From positions 100,292 through 164,291 of the forward strand of contig JAPEVC010000062.1 in the NCBI GenBank assembly GCA_027946555.1: 64,000 nt of DNA, written 5' to 3'. Position 1 is the stretch's first letter. The number at the start of each line of letters is the position of its first letter. A program made the position numbers and the translations under genes. Of the stretch, positions 1 through 10,823 are shown piece by piece. The notes under the pieces are model-generated. The model was not told the DNA's origin. It was given only the letters and a program-made list of their open reading frames with translations, and did not search any database. The stretch is from Gnomoniopsis sp. IMI 355080. Its lineage: Eukaryota; Ascomycota; Sordariomycetes; Diaporthales; Gnomoniaceae.

Positions 1-413
1 ACAACAGAAAAATGTTGACAATATGGTTGCCAAGAAGATGTCGGACCTATCGCTGTTACCTAGGTATACACCAGCCTAGTCCGGGATGCAATTCGTCTTG
101 ACAAGCAGTCACGCTGACAAGGAGCCCATATCCGGAAGCTCATCATCATCTCCACTTGCCACATCGGGGGAGAACCCACACGTACTGTACCGGGGCAACA
201 CCATAAGAAAATACAACACGACCCGGTAAAATGAGAATCGGGATGCGATGGATTCTGAATTTTGCAATGAATTACTCGACTAATTTCGAGCAGCACAATG
301 GGGGTTTTGACATTAAAACAATGAGCAACCTCCATCGATGTCAAATGTAGCCGTGGGTAGGCTGTGTGGAAAGGACAAATCGCGGATCTCCATTACCAAC
401 AGCACAGACATCT

Positions 414-1293
414 ATGAAAATGTCTTGCATTACGCTCACTACCCTCCTCACTCTCCTCCCTCTCGCCTTCGGCTTCCCCACTGCACGCCAGACCGAGGAC
501 TGCGAGGACGTGCACATTTTCCTCGCTCGCGGCACAGGCGAGGATTACCCCGGGCGCCAGATCAGCAACGTGTACGCCATCTGCAACGGCACGGGCGATG
601 CGTCGTGCGGGTATGAAGATATCCAGTACCCTGCCTCCTTGATCGTCCCCGAATGTACGTCCAATGGGAACCCCTCCACTTTAATCTCCTCGCAATGAGG
701 ACATGATCACTTAAAAAGCCATACAATAGATTGCGATTCCGAAGGCCTAGGTGTAATTCACGGAACGTCCCAGATTACCGCTTACGCAGAGAAGTGCCCC
801 GATGCCCAGCTCGTCTTATCTGGCTACTCGCAGGGCGCCCAAGTCGTGGGTAACATCCTCGGCGGCCAAGCAGGTGGCTCCACCGGTTGCACTGACCAAA
901 ATACCACCGGTTTCGCCTCACCGACATCTTCGCCCGCGTCCAACATTGTCGCGGTCATCCTTTTTGGCGACGTGACGCACGTTGCTAACCAGACTTACAA
1001 CACCGCGAACGGCACTGCTTATAATGGGGTAAGTCGTGGACCCGTGCTTCACAACAGGACTGTCGGGATTTCGTCAGACTCGTGAGCAATGACTGATAGA
1101 AAGCTTGCAGATCGACCCACGCACAGGAGCGCAATTGGATCGCCTCAATGCGTATTCTGATGTGCTCCAGTCCTGGTGCTTGAGTGACGATCCCGTTTGT
1201 GCGCAGGGAGACGACATTGATGCACATCTGTCATACTTTGACATTTTCTCTCAGGCGGCCGGAGACTGGGTGTTGGCCAAACTGACACTGTGA
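414..1293 (+). CDS. Secreted CE5 acetylxylan esterase / cutinase-family serine esterase
   Basis: Predicted extracellular hydrolase that removes acetyl groups from xylan or cleaves related esters. Exons are 414-654, 730-1028 and 1111-1293, giving 240 residues, a normal length for the family. The first ~20 residues (MKMSCITLTTLLTLLPLAFG) form a signal peptide. The mature start carries the family's HIFLARGTGE motif. The nucleophile is in GYSQG (Ser about 114), and the C-terminal CLSDDPVC and DIDAHLSY segments supply the acid and histidine of the triad plus paired cysteines. Both introns have GTACGT/GTAAGT donors and TAG/CAG acceptors. It converges on the NatC gene, 231 bases away. Acetylxylan esterase is favoured over true cutinase because of the HLSYF-type ending, but substrate cannot be settled from sequence. 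An alternative start lies two codons downstream. Confidence 0.9.
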
Positions 1294-1524
1294 GCGACGC
1301 CCAACCATCAACAACTCTCTGGCTAACTCGGTGGTCGCTCCTCGTCCTGGACGGAATCATTGGCCTGGAACGTGGGATTCTAGAATGTAGTGATAGTCAT
1401 AAATATTGGATCGACTGCAGGTGGCACGGCAGCCATGGGTTTTTCAACCTTCGTACGACGTAGCCGCTCCCGCAGTCTCGACCGCACGCTGGTGAACCTA
1501 TGTTTCGAATAATAGATTCAGTGG

Positions 1525-4218
1525 CTACTCCGTTTCCGCAGGAACCTTGACAATGGTGACCTTTGGCACGATCCACCACTCGTGGTAAACATGCTCAGGT
1601 TGGGGAACCTCCACCTTAACATCAACATGCTCCTCTTGCTCTCTCATCTCCATAACTTTCTTCAGTGCTGTCACCGCAAGGCCTGCTTGGATCACACTCT
1701 TAAAACCATTCTTCGTAGTACCTAGCCATCGCCCATGGCACTGAGCCGTGAACGCCTCCTTCTCACCGAACTTGGTGAGAACCTCATAGCCTCTCTTGGC
1801 ACCGGCCACAGCTGACTCTGCAGCTTTGAGAAGGTCTGCCGTAGTCTTCTCGGGCTGTTGTGTTGAGCGCGCGAATTCGGTATACGAGGGAAGTTCCGGC
1901 AGCTCGATGGGTGAGAAGGGGCGCATTCGGATTTCGTATCGAAGTTCATCGGTGGAATATGGTCGCGAGAGAGGCGTGAGCAACTTCAACCGATCGTAAA
2001 TGACGGTGTAGATCGACGAAAGAGCATCAGCGAGCTCCCACGTAATGGCAGCATCGAGGAGCATCGCGCGCACAAAAGAAAGCGAGCGACTCATAATGAC
2101 CTCTTGCTTGGAGGTGAAGGTGGCGGGATTGGCGCGCAGGTCATTGAGCGTGCGCACTGCAAACGCTTTGATGCGCTCTACGTGGCCGGCGCGGATGCGA
2201 GCCAGGTAGCTTAGGTACCAGTACATACCTGCCAGCTCATCAGATTGGTACACCTCTAGCTCGAATCCAAGCTGGACGATCCATTCCATCAGTCGAAGCT
2301 TGTACAGGTAGGCCCAAGAGGAAAGGGGAAGCTGGTAGGCCTGGCTGGCGTTACCTCCGAGGGACGGCTGGTAAACTATAGGCTTTTCTTCGAAGGCGAG
2401 TTGAAGGAGCTGATCGACCTCTTCGGCGTCTGCTTGAACGGCCTCCCAGTCCTGGATGGCATGGCACAGTGTTCGTCGGACGCGGCAGCGATTTTGACAA
2501 AATGCCCTGAAAACGTCCAAGTACGACTGCGCTGCCCTTTGTCGAAAAGTTTCCATCTGATGAGCAATGGCAAATCTAGGGTCGGTAATCACTTCAATGT
2601 TGTCATTATTGGGATCGAGTAGTCGGCTGCAAGGTAAGACAGCGATAGATAAATCATCATCAAAGACTTGGCGAATGCTTAACGAGCCAAGCAGTACCAT
2701 ATCTTTGAAGACATAATTTTGTAGGAGGGTTCGAATGTAGACCAACGGCTGCGGCTTCTTCGCCTGGAAGGATAGGACAAAATTCTGCAATCGAGCTAGT
2801 TAGCCACGGCCCTTACAGTGTACAAAGGGCAAAGCTGCATACCAACAGGCTTTGGGAGTCGGTGTACTTGAGGACATCAGCGACTTCAATTCCGTCCACC
2901 GCGAGGCGTAAGAAATGCTTGTGTGCCTCTTCAAAATCCAATTTTACGATGGGTCGGGGTGGCATTGTACTAGCAAGCCGTCGTTGCAGCTTTGCGCTGA
3001 AGGATTCCTCAACGGGAGTGCCCTTGTCGTGAGATTGTTGGAGCTGGTCCAGAATAGCCTTCATCTGAATCCAAGGTGTCTTGAGAGACTCCGGGTTGCT
3101 CCTGAGTTCAGAAAGCTCGATAGCACGAAGAAAAGCGTATCTGAGCTCCAGTCTGAAGTCCAGCGCTTGTGCAATCTGTGGAGCGAGATCATGTTTCATC
3201 TCGTGGACGAGTTGTCGGGCTCGCTGGATTACGTCACGAATGTCCTCTATGGAGATGTGATCGAGCAGAGACCGGTGGTAGGTATTTGTGACAAAATCTT
3301 CCTCCTATTACGATTTAGCAGAGCTGATTCGACTGTGAAGTAAGAGGAACCTCACCTCGTAATAATGTTCAAATTTGATACGCTCGTTGACATAGCAGCA
3401 GGCTTTGAGCAAGCCGAGACAGTACGCCCTCAGGACTTTGAGCATCGGATCGTTGTGACAAAAGTCGTCCATGGTCCGAGTAAAATGTGCATCCTCAACC
3501 GTGTGAGGCAGAGGCATGACTATACCCTCGAGATAGACACTGGTAAAGAGTGTCTGGGACAATGGGTATCCCAAGTGCCAGGCCATCTGCGTCTCAAAAT
3601 CAGCGAGCAGCCCTGAACTTATCCAGCATTAGCACGTACCTCATGACAAAGCAGTTGGTCGATAATACCCAGTACTTCCTCGGGCAAAAGGGGCCGGTTG
3701 ACGTCGTAATCCTCGTCGAGAGACTCTCCTGGGGCAAGACAGCCGCTGTCCATCTTGGGGTCCATGATCTAGAGCCATCAGCGTCTTTTTTGAGGCACGA
3801 TGGTGGCAATGTGCCCTGGCAGAAGAGACGGATGCATACCTCTAGACCACCCACAGCCTCAAAGAGAGTGAAGAAGCCATCTTTCACTAGCTCACCAGGC
3901 TCAAGAGCTGGGACGTCTGGTCAGTCCAGCACGCTTCATGCACTGAGGTGGGGGTATAGTGGTCTCACTCTTGGCAGCTGCGATGAATTGCTCAGTGATG
4001 TCGGTGGTGACGACAGCCTCGCTGCTGATTTTGGGCGGGGGAGGAGCTTCGCCGTCCATGTCGTAGTGGTTCTCATAAATATTCAGGCGGTCGAGCTCTG
4101 AGACGAGTCAGACATCAAGGCAGTTTGTTGATGGCCATGGCCAAATTCCACATGGTGCAAGCTACCGAACGTGGGGTTTGGAGGACTTACCCCTCGACAT
4201 GCCAGCATCATCTGCCAT
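1525..4218 (-). CDS. NAA35: NatC N-alpha-acetyltransferase auxiliary subunit (Mak10/NAA35)
   Basis: Scaffold subunit of the NatC complex, which acetylates N-terminal Met followed by a hydrophobic residue on nascent chains at the ribosome. Seven exons (4218-4191, 4097-3969, 3907-3840, 3768-3640, 3586-3356, 3304-2843, 2784-1525) join in frame to 768 residues. The diagnostic Mak10 N-terminal block is present: KDGFFTLFEAVGGLE continues straight into MDPKMDSG (about residues 77-84), followed by LLCHEMAWHLGYPLSQTLFTS. The 420-residue last exon holds the conserved helical core (FKDMVLLGSLSIRQVFDDD). One splice choice matters: the CAG at 3613-3615 would break the frame, whereas the CAG at 3587-3589 joins LLCHE directly to MAWHLGYP as in homologues. 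The start is the only upstream ATG in frame with exon 1. Catalytic NAA30 and NAA38 are not in the window. Confidence 0.93.
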
Positions 4219-4874
4219 GATGGCGCCCTTCTCGAAATTTCAAAAGTTTACAACAGAAGTCGAATCATGCATGCTGCATGGCAACAATAAGTCGGGCGGA
4301 TTAGATGAGTAGGTGTTGTTGGGGCGGCGGGTGCGCAAGCGCGGGTTGAGACGAGACCAAAGCCAACCCAGGTATTTAGTCCACCTACAATCAACGAAGA
4401 TCGGAGCGCTTCGGGTCGAGATTTATCAGGAGTCACGACACCCGGAGTTCCACCGTAATGCAGCAGCCAACGCTTGCACGAAAACAATGATTGAGTTGTG
4501 AGAATGGGTAGAAGTGAGGCCCTGATGTGTCAAGTTGAAATTTTGGCAATTGTTATCCTACCAGTCTGGTACTACATACAAGTGCTACTGGTGGAATGGG
4601 GTTGCCGCTACCCGAATATCTCGAACATGGCATGAGGTCAAATTGAAGCATTGCATCACTGTGAAAAGTCCAAGTGGCCCAGCTCGAGCAGCTGGCTGAT
4701 GAATTGAGAGCATCATTTAGAAAGTATTCGTTTGACTTCTCTCACAGTCCAGACCTAGATCAGTTGACCCGGTCGCTAGTCCCCTCCCACCATCCAAGCC
4801 TCTGTTTCCCGCTCATCTGCGACCGCCGTATCCTCTATGCTCTTTCTTCATGACGCCTCTGTGGTCTGTTTGAC
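4219..4874. other. Intergenic region between NAA35 and ATP15
   Basis: This stretch holds the upstream region of NAA35 and the 3' flank of ATP15, both on the minus strand. I see no convincing open frame, repeat or RNA gene in it. Confidence 0.6.
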
Positions 4875-5250
4875 CTAAGACGATCCAGCAGCATCAACTG
4901 CAGCTTGTGCGTTCGCCGTCTCGAGGTTCTTGGCTTCGCCCTGCTTGCCGTTCTGTTCCGCGATCTCGTCAGCGCCCCGGTCGCATCCACATCCATTCTC
5001 TGAAACTCACCTCCCACTTCGAGATACGCAGATCCATCTCTCCTCTGCGCTCGGCAACAAGTCTCTTGTCGTCCTTCAAGCTTCGGCGCACGACGCGGCC
5101 AGCGACGGCGAGGTAGCGGTTGTAACTGTAACGCGCGATTTCGATCGTCAGCGCCCCGTCGGTCTCTTCCACCTTCGCAATGCCCCTTAGAGCCTGTAGC
5201 TGGGTCAATGGGACTCACGTAAGACCTGCGGCTTTCCACGCGAACGTCAT
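4875..5250 (-). CDS. ATP15: Mitochondrial F1Fo-ATP synthase subunit epsilon
   Basis: Small central-stalk subunit of the F1 sector, in the mitochondrial matrix. Three exons (5250-5219, 5125-5011, 4952-4875) encode 74 residues. The start MTFAWKAAGLTYNRYLAVAG followed by RVVRRSLK is the highly conserved family N-terminus. The protein has no cleavable presequence, as is usual for this subunit. The C-terminal tail (NGKQGEAKNLETANAQAAVD) is alanine-rich and ends in GSS. Because the exons are 32, 115 and 78 bases, the gene is easily missed by open-frame searches. It is divergent from TMA46 across 407 bases. Confidence 0.95.
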
Positions 5251-5657
5251 CTTGGCTGTTTGAGTGGAGGTTTGTAGTGGGTTGTCGGGTTGGGAAGAGT
5301 GGCTTGGGTGTTGCTCGGAACTTGTCCCAAAACCTTAGCTCCAAGGAAATGATCCGTTTGTCCCGGGCGGTCCCGTTTGCGCTCCGTAAACTATCACGTG
5401 CCAGCGGAAGGCCCGTACCGTTTGCCACTTCCCCGGTCCCGTTTCTCACTCCATCTTTGAGAAACTGCGTCATTTCACCGTTTCTGCACCCGATTCTCTT
5501 CTAAAGTCAGAACCTCCACTTTTTCCAACATCTCGAACAACCCCACCACTGAACATCTTCTTCCAGGCTCACGACCCAAAAGTCTGGACACATCCAAAAC
5601 GACACCCGCCACGGGTCATTTTGCTTTTTTCGCGCTTCCCAGTACCGATCTGACAAG
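5251..5657. promoter_or_regulatory. Divergent promoter ATP15 / TMA46 with repeated CCGTTT motifs and a CACGTG box
   Basis: This 407-base gap separates two divergent housekeeping genes. CCGTTT recurs five times on the plus strand (about 5354, 5373, 5418, 5439 and 5478), twice as the longer GGTCCCGTTT (5369-5378 and 5435-5444). A palindromic CACGTG, the known core of bHLH/Cbf1-type sites, lies at 5395-5400. The last 150 bases before TMA46 are pyrimidine-rich, as is common in fungal leaders. That these elements drive both genes is inference. Confidence 0.45.
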
Positions 5658-6951
5658 ATGCCTCCCAAGAAGGCCGACAAAGGCCCCGCCAAGAAGGTGG
5701 ACGCCAAAAAGATCGTCGAGGACAAGACCTTTGGCATGAAGAACAAAAAGGGTGGTGCAGCCCAGAGGTCAATCAAGCAGATGCAAGCTCAGGCTAAGAG
5801 CGGTGGAACTCCCGAGGAGAAAAAGAAGGCCGCCGAAAAGGCCCAGCGCGAGAGGGAGAAGTTGGCTGCTGAGGCCGCCAAGCGGGAGGTCGAAGAGCTG
5901 CTGAACAAGCCCGCCCAAGTCCAGAAGGTGCCCTTTGGCGTCGATCCCAAGACTGTCTTGTGTATCTTCCACAAGAAGGGAAATTGCGAGAAGGGAAAGA
6001 AGTGCAAGTTCTCCCACGACATGGAGTTGGACAGGAAAACGGACAAGAGGAGCTTGTATACAGATACCCGGGCAGAAGACGAAGCAAAGAAGAAAGCCGA
6101 GGCTTCGGCGGATTGGGATGAGGAGAAATTGAGGTCTGTCGTTCTGTCCAAAAAGGGCAACCAGCAGACAACCACGGACAAGGTCTGCAAGTACTTTATC
6201 CAGGCCATCGAGGACGGTCTGTATGGATGGTTCTGGATCTGTCCGAACAACGGCGACAAGTGCAAATACAAGCATGCTCTACCGCCAGGGTACGTTTTGC
6301 TTCTGGATTCGAGTCTTGTTGGAGAGTGGTCTGCTAACAGGACCCACACAGATTCGTCCTCAAAACCAAGGAACAACGAGCAGCAGAGAAGGCCCTGTTG
6401 GATAAATCGCCTTTGAAGACCCTGACGCTTGAAGACTTCCTCGAATCCGAGAGGCACAAGCTCACCGGCAAGCTGACGCCTGTGACTCCCGAATCATTTG
6501 CTGAATGGAAGAAAAAGCGTCTCGACAAGAAGGCTGCGGAAGAGCAGGTGAGACAAACGCCTCCCCCCACTCTTTCCCCAATATCGAGCTGCTGCTTGTT
6601 GTGGCACGCGTCTTCACGACTGGGAAATGCTGACTGGTTGCATTTTAGGCGCGTAATGCAAAGGAGGCAACAGGTCGTGCATTGTTCGAGAGTGGCAAGT
6701 GGCGTACCGATGCGGACGACGACGAATCAAGCGACGAGGAAGAGGACGCAGACACTGCCGCGTGGAACTTGGAGAAGCTGCGACAGGAGACAGAAGCACT
6801 ACGAGCCAAGAAGGAAGAGGAGCGCTTGGCGAAAGAGGGCCACCAACCCGTCTCGAACGACCTCGCAACAGGAGACACTGCAGAAGACGGCGAGCCTGGT
6901 CCGTCGAACGGCACCAATGGCTCCGAAGAGGCTTCCACCACCGCCACATGA
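5658..6951 (+). CDS. TMA46: CCCH zinc-finger translation-machinery-associated protein (Tma46 / ZC3H15-DFRP1 family)
   Basis: Ribosome-associated partner of the developmentally regulated GTP-binding proteins (Rbg1/DRG). Exons 5658-6289, 6352-6547 and 6649-6951 give 376 residues. The start is lysine-rich (MPPKKADKGPAKKVDAKK). It is followed by a basic coiled coil, then CCCH finger 1 (C-x7-C-x5-C-x3-H in CIFHKKGNCEKGKKCKFSH, about residues 98-116) and finger 2 (about 178-214, ending CKYKH). The DRG-binding region follows (ALLDKSPLKTLTLEDFLESE, then PVTPESFAEWKKKRLDKK), and the tail is acidic (SSDEEEDADTAAWNLEKLRQ). Length and domain order match the family. The intron positions are fixed by frame continuity through PPG/FVLK and EEQ/ARNAKEATGRALFESG. 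Confidence 0.92.
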
Positions 6952-7908
6952 GGAGAGCAAGCAGTTTTGGGGTCAAGAAATCAGTAAAGGACGAGTCAGG
7001 CGGACTCGACTCTTTGCCAGGCATAACACATTCGCGTCGCACCTCTCTCGACAAGCTTCAGGTGCATACCGAATGGATGCCGTTTTAAGGCAAAGTCGGC
7101 ACGAGAGCGGTCGCACTCATCCGTCCGAGGGTATAACATTTCTTCCTATCATATTCACGGCTTACGCACTGAATGGAGGAAACCACGTATCACGGCAAGG
7201 GCGAGGTCATGAACAGTATCTACATCCTGGCGTTCCAAGAATGAAAGATCATTTTGCATGGCACATCACCTTTGCCCACCAAATCTTCTCTTTTGCAGTT
7301 AATAGTGACATCTTCGTCTCCTCTGGTCCTTTGGAAATCTTCTGCGGATGGCCGCAAAGCCACCTCTTGATCAAAACGCAGATCTATGCTGCGAACGCAA
7401 AAAGCCATAGATCTCTACGATTTCGACAGTGAGTACTTTGCTTTGGCTCACCTCGGCCGCTAAATTCTCCGTAGCAACTCACCAATTCAGGATTCCGCAT
7501 CGCATTAGGTTTCCCTCCTGTAACCTGCTCCTTGAACCGCCATCCTCCGGACATCAACGTCCACCATCAGTCACTGCATGCGTAATACGCACGCCCATGG
7601 GTCCGAATTCGCCACAAATCCGACAATACTTCGCCCACTGGCCATCGCGTTTGTCACGATCAGAGAAGCTGGGTTGTGGTGACTCGTCTATGACTTCGAC
7701 GAGGAGGAGTAGCATGCTTATCTACCTGGGCGAAGCTTGAAATTAAAGCATGCAGAGCACAGATTCCATCATTTTCTTTTTCGTGAAGGTGGCTTCACGG
7801 AATAGATCTGAGGGGTTCCAACAGGGAACTAATCAGAGGCCACCTGCTTACGCATTTCACTTTTAGGCTGGCATCGGATCCCAACAGCTGCATTCCGAGA
7901 ATGGGCTT
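6952..7908. other. TMA46 3' flank and intergenic DNA
   Basis: No gene is supported here. A short minus-strand frame around 7530-7710 contains the protein-like run WAKYCRICGEFGPMGVRITH with a CxxC pair. It is only about 50 codons long with no supporting context, so I do not call it. Confidence 0.5.
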
Positions 7909-9110
7909 TACTGAGCGGCCGGCGGCTTCACATTATACACCGCAGCGGCGAGCTTGGTTCTATGCAGCTTCTCGGCGATGGTCTAGACGGCGAACTGAAT
8001 GGACTTGGCCGAGACCACGTCTGTCACGTCTGTGGACTGTGGGAATGCTGATTGTGTGACCATCAAGAGGGCCTGATGTCGGTGACAAGGTCTTTGTAGG
8101 CCTCTTCTTGGCGGGCGAGGAGGACCATCAGGCAGGATTTGACGAAGTGCTCTGCGGCCTGGCTGCAAGTCACTACTTACTCGGACTCGAGCAATTTGAA
8201 CAGCTGTAGTGTCTGTCAACTGGGACAGCATCGCCCCAAAGCCATGTTGCCATGCAGAATCGTAGACTGCACCAGACAGACTCAAGAGAATAAACAGTCG
8301 GGATGGTCCTCCAGCACTCGGCCTGCTTCCCGAAAGAACCCTGTCGCGGGGAAGACCCCCGTTGCGAAACCCGACGGGATGGGTCAGCTGGGTCATGCAC
8401 TTGACCTGCAGTCGCTAATCATCAACTACCAGTCTACCAGATTTCATTTCTATCTTCGACTGCAAAGTACTGGTTGCAGGCCTCCACGAGCCGAGCGAGC
8501 CTAGCCTCCCCATCTTATTGTCAGATTCTCTCCCGCAGCAACCAACCTGCAGTCGGCACAGCCTCTTCCCTCAGGCATGTCCCACCTTGTGGCTCACGAC
8601 CAGGCGGCTCAGTCGCCGTCATCATTGGTGTCAGCGCCTGTTTTAAGCTCATTGCGGCTCTGGTGGGGGAGTTCCTGCGGGCTACCTCTTCTTCATTTGC
8701 TGGATTCACGCGCACACCCGAAATGTACGGTTGACATCATACCAATATTGTTGAAGTTTCTCACCTACTTGTGACAGTTTGGCGCATTGCTATCAGGACT
8801 GCAGTCTAACCACGCAGGAGTTCCCATCTCATATCAGTTTCTATACTTGTTTACAAGTCCGAAGGAATAGTCGGCGAGCCGGTCTTGTGATTCTTCAGGG
8901 TTGGGGCATGGCCTTCTTCCAGATGACCTCCCCTCCAAGACAGGGTGTGAGCATTGTGGACCACATGCACTTGGACCAACATTTTTTGCCCCAGGGAAAC
9001 AAAGGCAAAATGTACTTCCAGCGGAAGCGCCATGTCTTCCGTCACTGTAAGGACATTCTACACTTTGTCTACTCAAGCTTGTTGCAGAAACGACTAGCCT
9101 ACACAACAAC
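7909..9110 (-). pseudogene. Decayed protein-coding gene, family not recognised
   Basis: Several protein-like segments follow one another on the minus strand but in different frames. They include MALPLEVHFAFVSLGQKM and on to about residue 60 (9045-8851), RLARLVEACNQYFAVEDRNEIW (about 8500-8430), VFPATGFFREAGRVLEDHPD (about 8360-8300), then QTLQLFKLLESE, QAAEHFVKSCLMVLLARQEE (about 8161-8100), ALLMVTQSAFPQSTDVTDVV (about 8072-8010) and TIAEKLHRTKLAAAVYNVKP (about 7980-7915). Between them lie frameshifts (about 8358 and 8075) and in-frame stops (about 8290, 8225 and 7986). The last stop is TAG where CAG would keep the frame open. An 18-base GTAAGT...CAG stretch beside LLESE may be a remnant of a shortened intron. 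A real gene with unusual introns is possible but needs too many events. Confidence 0.4.
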
Positions 9111-10115
9111 TCCCAAAATACCTACCCAGGCATTGCAGCCACCTCACTCAGCCCCGGATCGAACGCCAAGCTGTTAAATAGTTACTAATCCTGGCCGTAG
9201 GACTCGAAAGTCCTCGAAATAATTCCTCGAAGAACAAGGTCCTTCAAAGTGGCCTGAAAACGCTGCCAAACACCAAAAGGATGTGTGTGACGAACAACCC
9301 GCAGATGTGTTTTCATCTCACAAATCATCCCATCTGCTTTGTCTCGTCCATTCTTTGGGCCCTCTTTCGAGGGGGGGCCTGCCGAGGACAGTCCTCCTTG
9401 CTTGCTCACCCTCGCTCTCAACCTGATCTCGAGGCCGTGGCTGATAGAGCCTCGTGGTGTGTGTCCATCGACTCACGTTTCCATCCTTCCCAGACAGTAC
9501 AGCCTCATGCCCTGCCCACCACCTCATATTCGGCCCCGGGGATATTCCACGAGATTGTAGTTTGTGCATCCCAGTGTCCACCCCCCTTGCGTCCCTCTCT
9601 CTCCTTGCACTATAGAGAATCCTCGTATGGTGTTGGTGCGTGTGTGTCCACACACACACACACTCATGGGCCTGCTTAAAGCAAGCCCTCCCGCTATGCG
9701 TAGCCGTCGGGATCATCCATGGTTTGCATTTCCACTTTCTTTCTCCTTCGATTCGCTCTATGCTTGACCGCATGCAACCGTGACTTGCATAACTTAGTTC
9801 ACGCTTCATTGTCATCACCTCCCTCGAACTGCCCCTGGATCTAGCTATAACCGTCTAGAAACTCTCATATTACGTCTTTCTGCGACTAGAACCAACCCGA
9901 CATTTTATCTTCAAAGACCTGGTGACCACTCCAACCACAAGCACCACCCAGTCTTTAAGAAGGCTGTTTCCCTCACAATCCGATCAGCGTCGAACACCAA
10001 ACGTTGCCTCAACGCATCTGGAGAAGCAAGAAAAGGGTCCTCGCCCTACACACACAATCGACTATCCAACAAGAGGGCCCCCAGCATACCCAAAACTCGA
10101 CCCAGTATATATCGT
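9111..10115. other. Upstream region of the His-tract coiled-coil gene
   Basis: No coding region is recognised. The last 300 bases are pyrimidine- and CA-rich, consistent with a fungal 5' leader. A GT/CA microsatellite pair lies at about 9640-9663. Confidence 0.5.
9640..9663. repeat. GT/CA dinucleotide microsatellite with self-complementary arms
   Basis: A (GT)4 run at 9640-9647 is followed almost at once by a (CA)7 run at 9649-9663. The two runs can pair as a short hairpin. This is simple-sequence DNA upstream of a gene, with no assigned role. Confidence 0.8.
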
Positions 10116-10823
10116 ATGGCGAGAGACTACTGGGTAGAAGGCTTTGACACGGGCCGGCCTCGTTTCGTCAAGATTCCCGCCACGAGCCGCTCTCATTTAC
10201 GGCGGTCAAACACGCACGATGGCAGCCAATCCTCTCGCGGCCGGCGCGTCGACTTCCTCGACGTCACGCGGGAAGAGCACACCTCCCTGCAAGCCCTGAA
10301 CGAGAACCTCATGCGCGAGAATGCGGCCCTGAAAGCCAACCTGCAAACCACCGAGTCCGACCTGCGCAGGTGCTGCCGAAAGGTGCCGGTGCTCGAAACG
10401 AAGGTGCGGGATTTGGAGTCTGTGAACGCCCAGCTGCGGGTGATGGTCGAGGAAGGGAGTGGTGGCCATCACCATCACCATCATCGAGAGCGCGAAGATG
10501 GGCTGCGGAGACTACGGAACCAGAATACTAGGCTCAGGAACGACAACGATGCTCTCCTGGAACGTATCACCCGGCTGGAGCGAGACGGTGTTGGGAGCGG
10601 GACCGAGAGACGGCTGAAGGAGGATTTGCGGAGATGGAAGGTGTGGTATGCACAGCTGGAAGACAAGGTCGAAAGACTGGTCCATAAGCTGGATTCGGTG
10701 ACGCGGCGGAACAAGAGGCTGGAGATGGCGAACGAAAGTGCTGCTAGGCAGACGAGGGAGTTGCAACGGGATGTGGAATACTACAGGGCTATTCTGAGGA
10801 GACATGGATTTTCTACTCGGTGA
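10116..10823 (+). CDS. Coiled-coil protein with an internal six-histidine tract, function unknown
   Basis: Single exon, 235 residues. The N-terminus (MARDYWVEGFDTGRPRFVKI) is distinctive and precedes a basic, Ser/Arg-rich linker. From about residue 55 to the end the protein is dominated by heptad-like coiled coil (EEHTSLQALNENLMRENAAL, then LETKVRDLESVNAQLRVMVE). A run GGHHHHHHRERE at about 115-126 interrupts it, and the coil then resumes with many Arg and Lys residues. The final helix ends DVEYYRAILRRHGFSTR. There is no signal peptide, membrane segment or catalytic motif. The start codon follows a long CA-rich leader and is the first ATG of the frame. The design resembles structural or adaptor proteins, but no function can be assigned. 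Confidence 0.75.
   Translation: MARDYWVEGFDTGRPRFVKIPATSRSHLRRSNTHDGSQSSRGRRVDFLDVTREEHTSLQALNENLMRENAALKANLQTTESDLRRCCRKVPVLETKVRDLESVNAQLRVMVEEGSGGHHHHHHREREDGLRRLRNQNTRLRNDNDALLERITRLERDGVGSGTERRLKEDLRRWKVWYAQLEDKVERLVHKLDSVTRRNKRLEMANESAARQTRELQRDVEYYRAILRRHGFSTR

Noticed and set aside
5769..6457. Long minus-strand frames opposite TMA46
   Set aside because: They are the complement of the Lys/Glu-rich coding region, giving Leu/Phe/Ser-rich translations without any family similarity.
7530..7715. Short minus-strand frame with CxxC pair (YCRICGEFGPMG)
   Set aside because: Only about 50 codons, no second zinc-binding pair, no splice partner found.
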